Source of the DNA: Dactylis glomerata
Lineage: Eukaryota; Streptophyta; Magnoliopsida; Poales; Poaceae
Direction: 5' to 3'
Length of the DNA: 64,000 nt
NCBI GenBank assembly: GCA_007115705.1
Contig: QXEO01000464.1
Location: forward strand, 3,335,716 to 3,399,715
Position 1 is the first letter of the stretch; every line of letters begins with the position of its first letter. Positions 1-11,900 of the stretch are shown piece by piece. Made by a program: the position numbers and the translations under genes. The notes beneath the pieces are model-generated. The model was not told where the DNA came from, ran no database searches, and saw only the letters and a program-made list of their open reading frames with translations.

Positions 1-547
1 TGACCAACTGTTTCCATTGATTAACTTAGCAAGAATGCTAGGTTGAAGTTAGGATCGTATGATCTAGATCAATCCACTCCTCAAAATAGATTCTCGAAAC
101 CATATGATCAAGATAGCTCTATTCGTTGTTGAAGTTCCTTCTTTTGACTCAAAATATGAATCAACATGATATGTTGATGTAAGAAGACATTAAAAAGAAA
201 TCTGTGAGCAAGTTGATAATTTCAGGTTGGAACTACTGTGAGAACTACTGAAGCTAAGATGACTGCATCGAAGTATTACTTTTATGGAATTTTGTGGCGT
301 CGTCTTTCATTTGGAAGCTTGAAACCGTAGTCGTTTACATTCATGTAGTACATGCAGTCCATCATCACAAGCTTTTAACTGTAATTCACAACTGAAAGCG
401 GGTTAGAACATTGTTGCTATCTTTAGAACTTGTAGCTGACTGCTGAGATTTCAATCCAGGATCCGTTTTGATTATCTTGCAACTTGTAATGTGCATGGAT
501 AATTCATATCTGTTTCATCTGTTCTGACCCCCTTTCCCAAAATGTAG
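1..547. other. Intron or upstream sequence of the NUP1-like gene
   Basis: No confident coding exon is visible. A short open stretch at about 31-126 could be an upstream exon of the nuclear-pore-like gene, because it follows a possible acceptor (cttag at 25-29) and is rich in polar residues. I found no matching donor in the right phase, so I do not call it. The remainder reads as AT-rich intron ending in the acceptor tag at 545-547. Confidence 0.4.
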
Positions 548-1796
548 GCAATACTAGAGGATAAAAGGACATCAACCAATGGCGTTCTTGGAGTGCAACC
601 ATCAACCTCCTCAGAAAGAGTATTTGCAGATACTGTTAGCTTTAATACTCCCTTCATTCCCAGGGATGGTACTGCTGCTACCAAAAATCCTACATTCAGC
701 CTAGAAAGACCTCATGGCAAAGGCACCATGGAGAGCGGCTCAGCTATTGGAAATATACCAGTGGTAGACAATACTTCCAAGCGTGCTGCTTTATCTGTTC
801 ATCCCAAGTCAAGCCAAACAGCTCAGAAAATACTCCAGCATCTCGAGAGGACAATTCCTTCCCCTACAGCAAAGCCGTTAGAGCTAAGGCGAACTGCAAA
901 GAGAACTACTCCTCTCGTTATCAGCAGCCCATATAAAGTGCCTGATTCCATTACTAGTAATGGTCCTAGACAGAGCAGTGTCAATGAGCGTGGCAGTGCT
1001 TACCAGGCAATTTCAGATGTGAAGGTATATTTCTATACGTTTTCTCTAGCGCAATAATCTGCTAAATACATCTGCTGAGTTTGCAATTCAGGATTCATAC
1101 TTGTCAGCAGCCAGTGGCTAACTGGCTAATGTTTATATAGTCAATTGCTATTTAAAGGGCTGAACACTCATAGAATTATGGTACTACAGTACAACTGATA
1201 GTATTTTTTGCGACATGTTCTTTTGATTACATGCTTCTCATGCAAGTTCTATATTGCTATTGTCTGGTATTCATGTAGCATTGACTGATTTTTAATATTA
1301 TGGACAGTTATTCACTGAGACGGTTGTGTTTACTTCTGTTTATGTTCAGGAACCTCCAAGCAGCTCCAACCGTGAGGAGTCGCCTCCGAAGATCCAGAGC
1401 CACGTGGCCAACCCAGAAGTCGCCGAAATGACCAGTTCACAGCGTCCTTCAAAAACCGCCTTGGCAACTGCGCCAGCTGCAATGGTCTTTGATAAAAGCA
1501 CAAGCAATGGTTTCATGTTCTCATTTCCTGTCACCAAGGCCTCAGTACCGCTTCCAGAACCGCCACCTACACCTTCTTTCTTCTCACCGCCGAAAAGGAG
1601 CCTGCCAGCTGATATGGAAGACATTCCCAAGTTCACATTTGGCTCATCAAGTTCTACCGATAATCTCAATTTCTCCGTCGGTTCAGCTAGTGGCTTTGCT
1701 GATGCAGATGAAGTGGTTTCCACGTTCAAGTTTGGGTCTGATGAGAAGCGAGAACTGTCCTTTGATGTAGCTGGCAAAGATGCAGTTTGTTTTTGA
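548..1796 (+). CDS. Nuclear pore complex protein NUP1-like, 3' partial (last two exons)
   Basis: Two terminal exons, 548-1024 and 1350-1796, join in phase 0. The acceptor tag at 545-547 is an in-frame stop if not spliced; the donor is AAG|GTATAT at 1024/1025, the next acceptor is cag at 1347-1349, and the stop is TGA 1794-1796. The protein is Ser/Thr/Pro-rich. It has a conserved-looking block (AQKILQHLERTIPSPTAKPL) and, near the C-terminus, FG-type motifs (FTFG, FKFG) in disordered sequence. From memory the block and FG motifs fit plant NUP1/Nup136, a nuclear-basket nucleoporin acting at the inner face of the pore in mRNA export and nuclear shape. The N-terminal part lies left of the window. 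The family call is recognition, not a search result; another FG nucleoporin is the alternative. Confidence 0.6.
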
Positions 1797-2040
1797 GACG
1801 GGCACTGTCTGCTATTTGAAAGCAGTCGGTGCTTGCTGTTTGCTGCGATGACAGCACCATTTAAAACACGCCACACATGACCTATACAAGAAAACATTGG
1901 TCTCGTATTACGGGGTGTTTTCTCTATTATTTGGATGCTCCCGATCAGCCCTGTGCCTGTTGCTGGATCTTCTTCCTCTGGTTTCCAACTTCCAACCATG
2001 TCTTGTTGTCATGGCTTGCATATATATCTGAATAAAACAT
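1797..2040 (+). terminator. 3' UTR and poly(A) signal of the NUP1-like gene
   Basis: After the TGA stop the sequence has no long open frame and ends in a canonical AATAAA at 2031-2036. Cleavage is expected 10-30 nt further on. This supports the end of the gene and a 3' UTR of about 250 nt. Confidence 0.6.
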
Positions 2041-3396
2041 CATAAAGCCATACCTTTTTGGTCCAAGGTATGCCTTTTGTTGAGAAGACCGTTCTTTTCT
2101 CCGTGGAACCGCGTTTGATCCCGCGTATTTTGACGCATCATCTTGACTTGAGAACCAAAAGAAACGAGGAGGATGATCTGGTTCCCAGAGACAGGAGTAG
2201 AGTCCGAGTCATGAGAGTGACTGTCTGATGCAGAAAGGCAATGACTGAGTGCACTTGCACACACGACTGATGCTGCTTTTGAACTAAGCATGGCAAAATA
2301 CACGGTGTCGCGCACATAATTAGGCACCAGCATAACCTATGTGGGATCACTGCATTGTGTAAAAGTAAACTTTGACGCGTTGTCGCGTAGGCTGGAGAGA
2401 GGGGCGTCGACGTCGTGCTAGTGGCGTTCTGTGACCTGGTGAAAGGGGAATCTTGGCTGGCCGTGCCATTATTGTCATGTCCCTGACGCTGCAGGTGTGA
2501 CTGGACTCTGGAGCGATTATGGGGCAGATGATGTTAAGTCCCAACGGCTAATGACGCTGCATTGTCTGGGCTAGTTGAGCCCTACTCCTGTTCTGGAAAC
2601 TGATGGCCAAGACTATAAATTGTGCTCCCGCAAATAATTGTTCGTACATCTGCTTACAGTTTTTCAAGAATAGTTGTACCCTCGACGGAAAATCCCATTC
2701 ATTCTCGGATTAACAGGACAGTGAAATCCACCTGCAGTGTCGATTTCACTTTCAATTTCGAGAGTACCATAATGATCTTGTGATGATTCATGTACCTTTG
2801 TTTTCTTTTCAGATGCGATTCGTGTAACTTTTCTGTATGATTACCACAGAGGACACGAAATCCCTTTCGTTATCACGCGATGATATCCTGTACCTTTCGC
2901 CATGAACAGCCGAGGACGACCCAAAATCCCTTTTGCACGTTGGGCCCCGGATCGACGTAAATAGAGGTACGGAGTAGAATAATTTCCCGTGCACCCCCCA
3001 TGCTGCTGCTGATTCCAAGTTCCAACGTGATCCTGTCACATCTGGGCCCTCCGCGTGGCGAAAGCTCCGCGTCACCGGGCAGCCTACGCAGCGGTCGCCG
3101 TCACGGGCAGCCCAGCCGGCCATCCGACTAGGGTTCCGCGACCGCTGACGCACGCTGCCAGTGCCAGCCAGGTCGGCCTCCACTCCCTGGGGAGGAAAAA
3201 CGCGTGGTGTGGTACCTAAATTTTATGCTATAGCCCCTTAGTTCTCGCGATATATTTACTTACTATGCAAAAATTCTCAATTACTTAAACCTAAGTGTAA
3301 TATTTGAATTTTAATTAATACAGTGCCGATACTACAAAAATGATGACTTTCCGGAATATGTGCTTCGTGGTAAATAAAAGAGAGGGGGGAGATCTA

Positions 3397-3464
3397 ATAT
3401 GTTACTTTGTTGTGTATTTTTTTGATAAAGAGAATATATTAATACCAATATGTTACTTTGTTGA
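3397..3464 (-). mobile_element. Severely 5'-truncated LINE/SINE insertion with 17-bp target duplication
   Basis: The 17-mer AATATGTTACTTTGTTG occurs twice, at 3397-3413 and 3448-3464. The 34 bp between the copies read on the minus strand as a 3' tail (..TCTCTTTATCAAAAAAA) ending in an A run directly before the repeat. A long exact target-site duplication plus an A-terminated insert is the mark of target-primed reverse transcription. The 'CTTTATCAAAAAAA' ending is, from memory, common to grass LINE 3' ends. Confidence 0.6.
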
Positions 3465-4889
3465 GTAACATACATCAAGAATCATTATTTCCTAGTGATA
3501 TTTTAGTGGAGTTTGGTAGCTTTTTTATTGAAAGAGTGTTGTGTATTACCCGTGATATAGCGGGTTGAGTACAATCACAGAATCACTCACGTATGAATTG
3601 GCTCGACAACACATGTCGGCATGCTCCATACAAAATGCTAGCAAAAAACTCCCTATCGATCGATCTATTTCTATAAGTTAACTTAATGATGGAGTCGTAT
3701 GGTTGGATTTCATTGAATTCCCTTGCATTCACCTAGAATCGATTTTTTTAATTCCTAGATCGAGTAATTCAACGATGGAAGCGCAACTTATTTCATCCCC
3801 TTAGCTATAGACATTTTCATAAAAAAAAGCTATAACATACTCTGCGTATTTCTAAATAGTTCATTTTAGATGACATGATTTTATAATACAACTTTGACGA
3901 TAGCCAATATTTCTCTTTTATTATGAAAAAAAATATTTTCAAGACAACTCGATGTCCAAGAAGTTATCACATGTGTTTGTGAATCTGAAGGGCGAGAATA
4001 CTCAAAACATTGTTTCTCGTTTGTCTCATGGTATCTTCTGGATGTTTCTCATCATAATTCTAGTCAAGGGAAAAGTCTTCAGTTACAAAGCCACCTGTTT
4101 AAAAAAAGGAGCTTTAAGTGTGTGATGACTGATGACCACAAGTCCACAACCTAAAGCACCATCTCACAACGCCATACCAACTATAGCTACAAAGTGCATC
4201 CACTAAAGGAAATAGAATATATCATACGAGACCATGGAATTGCACTAACCTTTAGTTGATCAACAGACAATGGAGCTCCACAAACCTACGATTGCTTTAC
4301 AACCATGTTGCCACGTTGCAACCCTTTTTATATTATATAAAGCACCGTATAAATTAGTGAAAAGCAATTACATACACGAATCCAACTAGATTTGAAAGCC
4401 ACAACAATGGGCCCCATTGATGAAGGTGCTTGTTGGACAAACAACTTTCTCACAAACTCCTGGATCTGCGTGATGTAAAATTGTGAGAATAAAACTATAT
4501 AAAAAATTTGCCGCAAAAAAAACTATATTAAAATTTATGCCATCACCCCAGCTTGATTTGACTGGATTTTCACATGATTATGTACCAAAAGGATCTTTTG
4601 CAACCAATTTGTGAAGATGTAATTTTTCCATAGAGTCTAATGCAGAAGATCCTCAGGACACACCCAGTTCTTACGATTTAATCTTAGAAATCAAGAAGCC
4701 ATATAGTAAAGTTCTCTAAGTTTCAACCCTCCAAATTTCTTATGAAGGCCTTCTGAATAGACTAGGACCTACAAGAATTTTATACACATCTCACAATATT
4801 TATATCCCTTCTTAGCATAGTCAACATACCAATCATAATAACCTTCGCCATGAAAGATATTTTTACCACAACGTAAATCCACTTTGAGC

Positions 4890-5211
4890 CATAGGTGTAG
4901 GTGCATATATTTCTAAAAACGCATTTCAAAATGTTTAAAAAATTAGTAAAACATTTTTCCATGTACACCCGGACATTTATGTTCACACATGAAGTTTCGA
5001 AAAAACCATTTTTTGTTGCTTGTGTAAAAAGACAAATTTTGATGCTCCAATATAACTATCAACTAGACAATTTTGGTCTATTTTGCACATACCACAAAAA
5101 TATGATCCTTTTTTCGCAAAACTATGTGTGCAAATACTTTTTAGAATTTCGTTGCCTTATTAAAAGATGCTATTTTTTGCATCTTTTATAATGGGTGCAT
5201 CTACACATATG
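4890..5211. mobile_element. Inverted-repeat MITE-like element
   Basis: The left end contains GTGTAGGTGCATAT and the right end ATGGGTGCATCTACAC; the right end reverse-complemented matches the left (GTGTAGATGCA against GTGTAGGTGCA). The interior is AT-rich and non-coding. The size of about 0.32 kb and terminal inverted repeats fit a MITE. I could not fix the target-site duplication or superfamily, and exact ends are approximate. Confidence 0.5.
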
Positions 5212-5840
5212 AGGCAAAACACTGCCTCAGGATATGGCCTATTTGATCCACAAGGTTTCTAAAATATACCAATACCAGCATATTGTTGATTACTAGCAAC
5301 TCCTATGACTCAAATACACATCAATTTTCGAGCTCCACTATTATCCGCTACATTTAAAAGGGTTTGAGGTTGAACCGTGTATTTTGATTTTAATTTTCTA
5401 ATGTGCAGCCGAATAGATTCAATCTGTCCTTGACACTCCCTTTCAAATAATAGTAATAATCAAAACACTAACCACTATATTTACAAAAAAAACACTAACC
5501 ACTACAGTTAGATAAGAAAAGTGCTGACTGAAAAGTCATGTACTCTTGATGGGTAGAAATCTTTAAAAGTTAATATAAGTAACACAAAGAAATCGTGCTG
5601 AGTTGTTTGAGTAGACTAAATTTATATTCCTATATCATAGGCAACAAAACGGGTCAAACTACACACCAACATTGGCAAAGATAAACGAGATTCTTCATTC
5701 ACCGAAATACAAGACGCCATCGTCGTAGAACTCTCGTAGAATCTCAATGACTGGATGCAACACAATCTTTGGTTTATTTTCTTTCTTTTCTATTGTAATT
5801 TTTAATTATGTATTAAATTTATGACAAATAAATAAAATTT

Positions 5841-6788
5841 ATAACAAATGCAAATTTTTTCATGTGAAAAAATGTTCTCAAAAAAATCAGGGGCAGCCAC
5901 AGAAGTAGAAACGCAACACAAGACGCATCTGAGGGTGCGATCTGCAAAAGCCGTCCGCCGTCCACGACACGTCGACACCCACGCGCAGAGCACCAGTGCG
6001 CCACCGCCCCTCTCCTCCTCCCTTCGCGTTTCAAAAATCAAACCCCTCTGGCTCAAACCCTTTCCAAAGCCCGAGCTTTTTCCTCTCCCCTGCCCTGCCC
6101 TCCCCTGCCGTTGCGGTGGCGAATCCGGAGTGGAGCGCGGCGTGACCCTCCTCCTCCGCCGCGTCCCCTTCGTCGGGTCGCCAATCCACCTCTCCCCGCA
6201 CCTCTCCGACTCCGACCTTTTCCCAATCTCTCTGTCGCTAAGCAAACCCTTAACTCCCCCCAACCGAATCGAAGGATAGATTAGCCTAGAAAAAGCTTGC
6301 CACTTTGCGCCGGTCAGTACTCCGCTGCCCGGTGCTGCTACTAGAGTAGTGTAGAGCAGAGCAGGAGCGGTTGCTGTAAGCTACTGATTTGTGGTGGGGG
6401 CGGAGTGGTAGGATTCCTTCTTGTCCTGGTTCAGGCGGTTCTTGGATTGATTCGGTTGGCCGTGGTGGTTGACTGGTTGATTCATTGCTGCCTAAACGGA
6501 GTGGGTTCCGGTCCCGTCTCTCGCGGATTCTTTCTCTGTTCTTGCTCCGGCGGCGGTGTGGAGAAGACAGCCAAGATTGCTCGGAGGGGCGCGGGGAGCA
6601 GCCGCCCGTGCCCGGCCTTGGAGCGGCCGCTCTGGTCCGTCTATGGAAGTTGCCGCCCCGGCTCCATGCCCCGGCCTGGAAGCGAATCGCGGAACAAGGC
6701 GCGGCTTGCCTGCCCTTCTGACGCTGCCCGTGGCGGCGGCCTGCTGCTTGGTTCTTGCTCCGGACCGGCGGGTTGCGGCGGGCCTGCT
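5841..6788 (+). promoter_or_regulatory. Promoter and 5' UTR region of the GH17 gene
   Basis: From about 6000 the sequence becomes C-rich with many pyrimidine patches (CTCTCCCC, CTCCTCC) and grades into GC-rich leader, as is common at grass 5' UTRs. The open frames at 5848-6279 and 6405-6788 on both strands have no domain and are best read as leader. I see no clear TATA box close by; the AT-rich block at 5810-5845 is the only candidate. An intron within the leader is possible but not supported. Confidence 0.45.
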
Positions 6789-9752
6789 ATGACGATGTCG
6801 ATGGGTCCGCGCCGGTGTACCCACTGGATGGTGCTGCTCTTCTGTACCCTCCTCCTCGCGTTCCCCTCACACGGTACTAACACTCTTTTCCTCATCGAGA
6901 TTAGCGTTGTTGTCTTGATCAATCATGGAAGCTCACCTGTTGTGTAACAAAATAGCTAACTTCAAGCTGAAATCTGATTGTTTGTGCTTGCTCTTGACTA
7001 GGTCCTCGAGCTGCTGAAGCGTTCGTCGGCGCATACGGGATAAACTACGGGAGAATCGCGAACAACATCCCGTCTCCGGACAAGGTGGTGGCGCTCCTGA
7101 GGAGCTCCAAGATAAGGAACGTCAAGATATACGATGCGGACCACAGCGTGCTTGATGCATTCAAAGGGACAGGGCTCAACCTGGTCATCGCCGTCAACAA
7201 CGGGCTGCTGAAGGATTTCGCTGCGAACGAGAGCTCCGCGATGGACTGGCTGAATGACAACGTGAAGCCTTACCTTCCTCAGACACGCATTGTTGGGATC
7301 ACTGTGGGGAATGAGGTGCTGGGAGGGGATCCAAGCCTGGCTGAACCGCTTGTTGGAGCTATTAAGAATGTGTACAATGGTCTCAAGAAGCTGCATCTGG
7401 AAGACAAGATCGAGCTGTTCTCGCCGCACTCGGAAGCTGTTTTTGCCACTTCCTATCCGCCATCTGCGTGTGTTTTCAAGGATGAGGTCATGGTGTATAT
7501 GAAACAGCTGCTGGATTTCTTTTCACGGATTGGATCACCTTTCTACGTCAATGCATATCCCTTTTTGGCTTACATAAGTGATTCGGAGCACATCGACATT
7601 AACTATGCTCTCTTTCAGCCCAACCCTGGAATAGTTGACCCGAATACTAGTCTGCACTATGATAACATGTTTGATGCTCAGGTAGATGCAGCTTATGCTG
7701 CTCTGCAGGCTGCTGGTTATAATGACATGGAAGTCCGGGTAGCCGAGACTGGCTGGGCTTCTAGTGGAGATCAGAATGAAGTAGGGGCATCAGTTGAGAA
7801 TGCAAGGACTTACAATTACAACCTCCGTAAGCGGCTCTTTCTGAGGAAGGGAACTCCTCTCAAGCCAAAGACACCGGTCAAAGCATACATCTTTGCCTTG
7901 TTTAATGAGAACGCAAAGCCTGGGCCTGCTTCTGAGAAGCACTATGGGCTCTTCAACGCTGATGGAAGGATTTCATATGATATTGGCTACTCAGGTCTAC
8001 TACCTTCGTCGGCACCCTCATCCTTGTTGTCAATGAAGGTAAGCATTAAACTGTCATCTGTCTACTTGATTGCCCATTAGTCTTCCTTTTATTGTATTTT
8101 CTCGTTGGATGGCTATTGGCTTTTATTTAAGTCAGGGCTTTGCTCCTCAACATTTACAAACTCAAAGCAGATTAGAAAAATTCCAAACCAAAATTATTAC
8201 TCCCTCCGTTTCAAAATATAAGATGTTTTAGCTTTGTGAAGCAAATGTATTTAGACATCTTTTAGTGTGTAGGTTCACTCGAATACACACACTAAAACAT
8301 GTCTAGATACATTTGCTTCACAAACCTAAAACATCTTATATTTTGAAACGGAGGGAGTACTTGTCACTCAAAAGGGTTCAGTAGTCAATCAGACAGAATT
8401 TTTCCAGTCCAGCCCTCATTAAATCTCTAACAAAGTCCCATAACCATCATCGTTATCGACGTCAATGAATACTGGTAAATATGTTCGTCCACTATCACCA
8501 GGCCTCTATGTGTTGTGGATGATATGAACATGCTCTTTCACAAAGTGGATTGGTTCCACCGTTGTCCAAAAATGCTTCCACATTGTATCGGTATTTTGGC
8601 ATTAGGTTTCAGTACCTATTTCCTGTCTAATTCATGATGAAAGGATAGTTTATCCATGCTCTTTCACAAAGTGGATTGGTTCCACCGTTGTCCAAAAATG
8701 CTTCCACATTGTATCGGTATTTTGGCATTAGGTTTCAGTACCTATTTCCTGTCTAATTCATGATGAAAGGATAGTTTATCCTTTAAGTAATACTTTTTGA
8801 AATCTGTTAACTTTTACATAAAGGAAGTTTGAACAAATCCCCAAAATGAGGATGAGTGTCCTGTTAGTGAGCAATATTCAAAATTAAGATTCTTTAATTG
8901 ATCACATTATAACTAGCTCGTGTCTCAAATGATATGTTGAACAAGGATGATGGTTATGGGGCTTAACTAATATCCATGCATGAACGCACATTGTGGTTCT
9001 TGTGCCTTCACCTGCGCCCTCAAATAATTGGCATGTTTTTGGCTTTGACACACTTTTGTTTCCAGTTTACTCAAATATAAATGACATAGACTGAGCAGTC
9101 AATACTCAGATCCTTAATAAAGTAGTTAGTGATAGGAGATTAATTGATGAGTTTTTAAACTATTTAAATGCCAATAGATCTCCTTTCCGTTTATATTGTG
9201 TTGAAACATATTTGTCTAGTTCGGCTATGCATATTTCATCGCTCTAGTAAATAACCCCGGAACAATATGGATGGCTTTGTCAATTCCTTTCCTGAAACTA
9301 GTTTATTGTCAGTAGTGCAGTGAATAATTAATAGAGGTATTGATCTTCAATTTCAGGATCTGAATTCTCTAGCATTTTCGTGCAGATAACTTATGGTATT
9401 TTATAATCAAACTTCCTAGAAAATCCTTGGTGTGTTTATTACCAATTCTGGCTTCAAATGCTTTACCTAATAGCAGAATAATAATAATAATGGCCACACG
9501 CTCATTAAGTTTACTTTGTATTATGTAAAAAATAGCCCCCAATTTAACATTTTTCCACTGTGTAATCAATTTATTTTCATGGATTTGAGTAACTACCTAT
9601 TTCTTGCTTACTTTTGGTTTCTGGTACCACATCATTACCATATATCGTAACCTTACCTGACGATGTAGTGGTTCTATTTGCAGAAAATGCGTGCTGGCGG
9701 ACGGATGATATACTGTTCGGCTGCAGTTATTCTATCTATTTTCTACTTTTAG
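6789..9752 (+). CDS. Glucan endo-1,3-beta-glucosidase (GH17), signal peptide and probable GPI anchor
   Basis: Three exons, 6789-6873, 7002-8038 and 9684-9752, give 1191 nt = 396 residues plus stop. All introns are GT..AG and phases match. Residues 1-28 form a signal peptide with hydrophobic core VLLFCTLLLAF. The GH17 barrel starts at YGINYGRIANN; the proton donor is Glu133 in VGNEV and the nucleophile Glu277 in VAETGW. There is no C-terminal X8/CBM43 module. The 69-nt last exon encodes a basic segment and then a hydrophobic tail (IYCSAAVILSIFYF) ending at TAG, as expected for a GPI signal. The enzyme should cleave callose or beta-1,3-glucan at the plasma membrane or cell wall. The start was chosen because it is the ATG directly before the signal peptide. 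Closest family by memory: the Arabidopsis glucanase 11/14 type. The gene appears intact. Confidence 0.9.
8200..8357. mobile_element. Stowaway MITE in intron 2 of the GH17 gene
   Basis: Terminal inverted repeats begin CTCCCTCCGTTTCAAAATAT and end with the exact complement ..GAAACGGAGGGAG, flanked by TA on both sides (8198-8199 and 8358-8359). The 158-bp element is almost a full palindrome, the classic Tc1/mariner-derived Stowaway layout. It lies wholly in intron 2 and should be removed by splicing. Confidence 0.95.
8529..8780. repeat. Perfect 126-bp tandem duplication in intron 2 of the GH17 gene
   Basis: Positions 8529-8654 and 8655-8780 are identical over 126 bp and directly adjoining, each starting CATGCTCTTTCACAAAG and ending AAGGATAGTTTATC. 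No coding potential is visible. Identity over the full length suggests a recent duplication, or an assembly artefact. Confidence 0.9.
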
Positions 9753-11900
9753 TGTTAGTGACTTAATTATAGAAGAATAGCACATCTGTTAGGGTACAAT
9801 CAAAATCAGGAGTTAGAATGCATGTACTGGGAAATTCACAATGGAAATTCAGATAATAGTTCCCTGTACACCAGTTTGTGTTCCCTTCACTTATTTACTT
9901 GTGGAAAGAACACGGTACTGAATTTTCACTGTACATATATTTATTTTAGCATTAGAAATACTGCTATCAAGCTAATGACCTTCTGAAACCTAATTATTTA
10001 CCATACCAAGTTCTGGGAAATAGATTTGAGGTATTGGTTTCTAGCTCCAGCTTGGATACTGCAGATCCTTATCATTTTTCTGACGACATGGTGGTGTCCT
10101 TTGAACTGCCAGGCTGACAGCATTAACAAATCGTTGTTGTTTCTTCCCCTTCCCCACTAAGTAGTGTATCTGAGACAACATTACATGCTGTATTCATGGC
10201 ATCTACCTTCAGCCCTTCACAGCCGAAAGATCAGAACCACTAGACTTCTATATTCTAAATTGTGAAAGCATAGATATGAATACTTTTCTTGATCATGGAA
10301 ACTGCAAAACTATTAATACTTTCAATCATGTGATGTACAATGTCTTCCGTACTGTTAACCTGTCCTATAGACTATAGTACCATTTAGCTGAACTGGAGGA
10401 ACTGCAAAAGGACAGTATGGTCAATTGATTTACTGAATGGTTGTGGTTGGTGTCCTTTTGGATCCACCTGGTAAGCATATCAGCTGCTGCTGAATTCATC
10501 ATATCTTAAGCAATCTTTTTTTTCCTCATCATCTACGTAAACCAGGCCTGCCTACAGCTGCAGTGGTCAGTCTTTTATTCTCTTGCAACTTTTGATCCTT
10601 TTTTTAAAGAATATCAGGGAGAGAAAGGAGAGTGGAACTTTTAGGATATGCCTACTTTTAAATTACATGAAATCTTCTTTTCCAAAGGGATGGAAGTGCA
10701 ACATCGGATCCCACTGCATTATCATGTGATGATGACGTGAGGTTTGGTTAGATCATCATTATTTTATTATTACGACAATGCACCGGCCTTTCAACCTTTG
10801 TCATGATGGATACGCTTTGGACGTGCATTGTCATTGTACTGTGATTAATAATTCATTATGTTATTCATAAGAAAATAAGGGAAGCATGGTGCTATATTAA
10901 CAATAATATTTACCTTAACGATTATGATGCGACCTGTATACCGCAACGATATGACAATTTCTGAACTAGTCGATTGTCGCTGCTGTATCTCTGCATTCTG
11001 TCTTTATTCTTAGGAAAATTCAAGCCACATAGGTTTTAGTTAGGGCACAATCGAGAAATAGATGTGTTCGGCGTTGTCGGCATATGATAGACTAAAAAAC
11101 TTACCAGGAGCAGCCATATAAAGATTGAACATTATATAGTTCACAACTGTGCTGAAAAATCAGAACAGTTGTGCATCTTTCAACCAAACAGTATCAGTTT
11201 TTTCACCTAGTAAAGAAGCAGAGGCAATCTGGAAGACATGATGGCATTAAGCTATGAGCCTGCCATCCAGATCCTCTTTTCAGGGCAAATCTTTGAAAAC
11301 ACGAGGAGCCATGAGCCTATCATCCTCCTTCATTTTGACATATAAGTGGCGTATTATTTTCTCTCTTCGTAAAAACTTCTCAGTGTATTTTTATCTATAG
11401 AAAATATGTTCTGATAAGTAAAACATTCAGCCTCTCTTTTGAAAGAGCAGACACAAATCACTAGCCTTTACAAGAATTGTCTGACAAGGAAAAAAAAAGA
11501 TGATGCAGAAGTACAACTATGAAAGTCGACAATACACAATCTACAACATAGGAATACATCATATTTTATACACCAGCAGCAACATCGATATTCAGATGGA
11601 GAAAACGAATTTCAAGCACAACAGATATTTTATACACCAGCAGCGACATCGATATCTACTTCAAATAATACAATTGGAGACCAATACACTACACAACTTC
11701 AATACATGACCTATCATTAACACTCACTGATAATCGTTACCTTTCCCCTTTTATTTATGTCATAGAGGGGTGGTTAGCACAAATCCATAAGACAACAGTC
11801 CACATAACCACACCGGAGCCTTCACAGTTCACACCAGAGAACAGGAGCTGAAGATACTTGCCAGATTTCAAAACAGAGGGCAGAAGGAACATTTTAGTCA
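9753..11900. other. Intergenic region between two convergent genes
   Basis: The region holds the 3' UTR of the GH17 gene at its left and of the Cys/His-repeat gene at its right. No single poly(A) signal can be assigned with confidence on either strand. No ORF with recognisable content is present. A short local repetition (TTTTATACACCAGCAGC...CATCGATAT) at about 11565-11655 is the only structure noticed. Confidence 0.45.

Larger units (their letters stand above)
2041..5840. other. Intergenic region without a supported gene
   Basis: This is AT-rich sequence apart from a GC-rich patch at about 2990-3185. Open frames here are short, lack recognisable domains and have no clear splice context. Two repeats are listed separately: a truncated non-LTR insertion at 3397-3464 and an inverted-repeat element at 4890-5211. 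A TATA-like 'actataaattg' near 2612 has no gene downstream that I can support. Confidence 0.5.

Noticed and set aside
2809..3183. 124-residue minus-strand ORF in a GC-rich patch
   Set aside because: No recognisable motif, no splice or promoter support, and Arg/Gly-rich composition typical of chance GC frames.
5802..6279. Overlapping ORFs of about 145-150 residues on both strands before the GH17 gene
   Set aside because: GC/pyrimidine-rich leader sequence without domains; better explained as promoter and 5' UTR.
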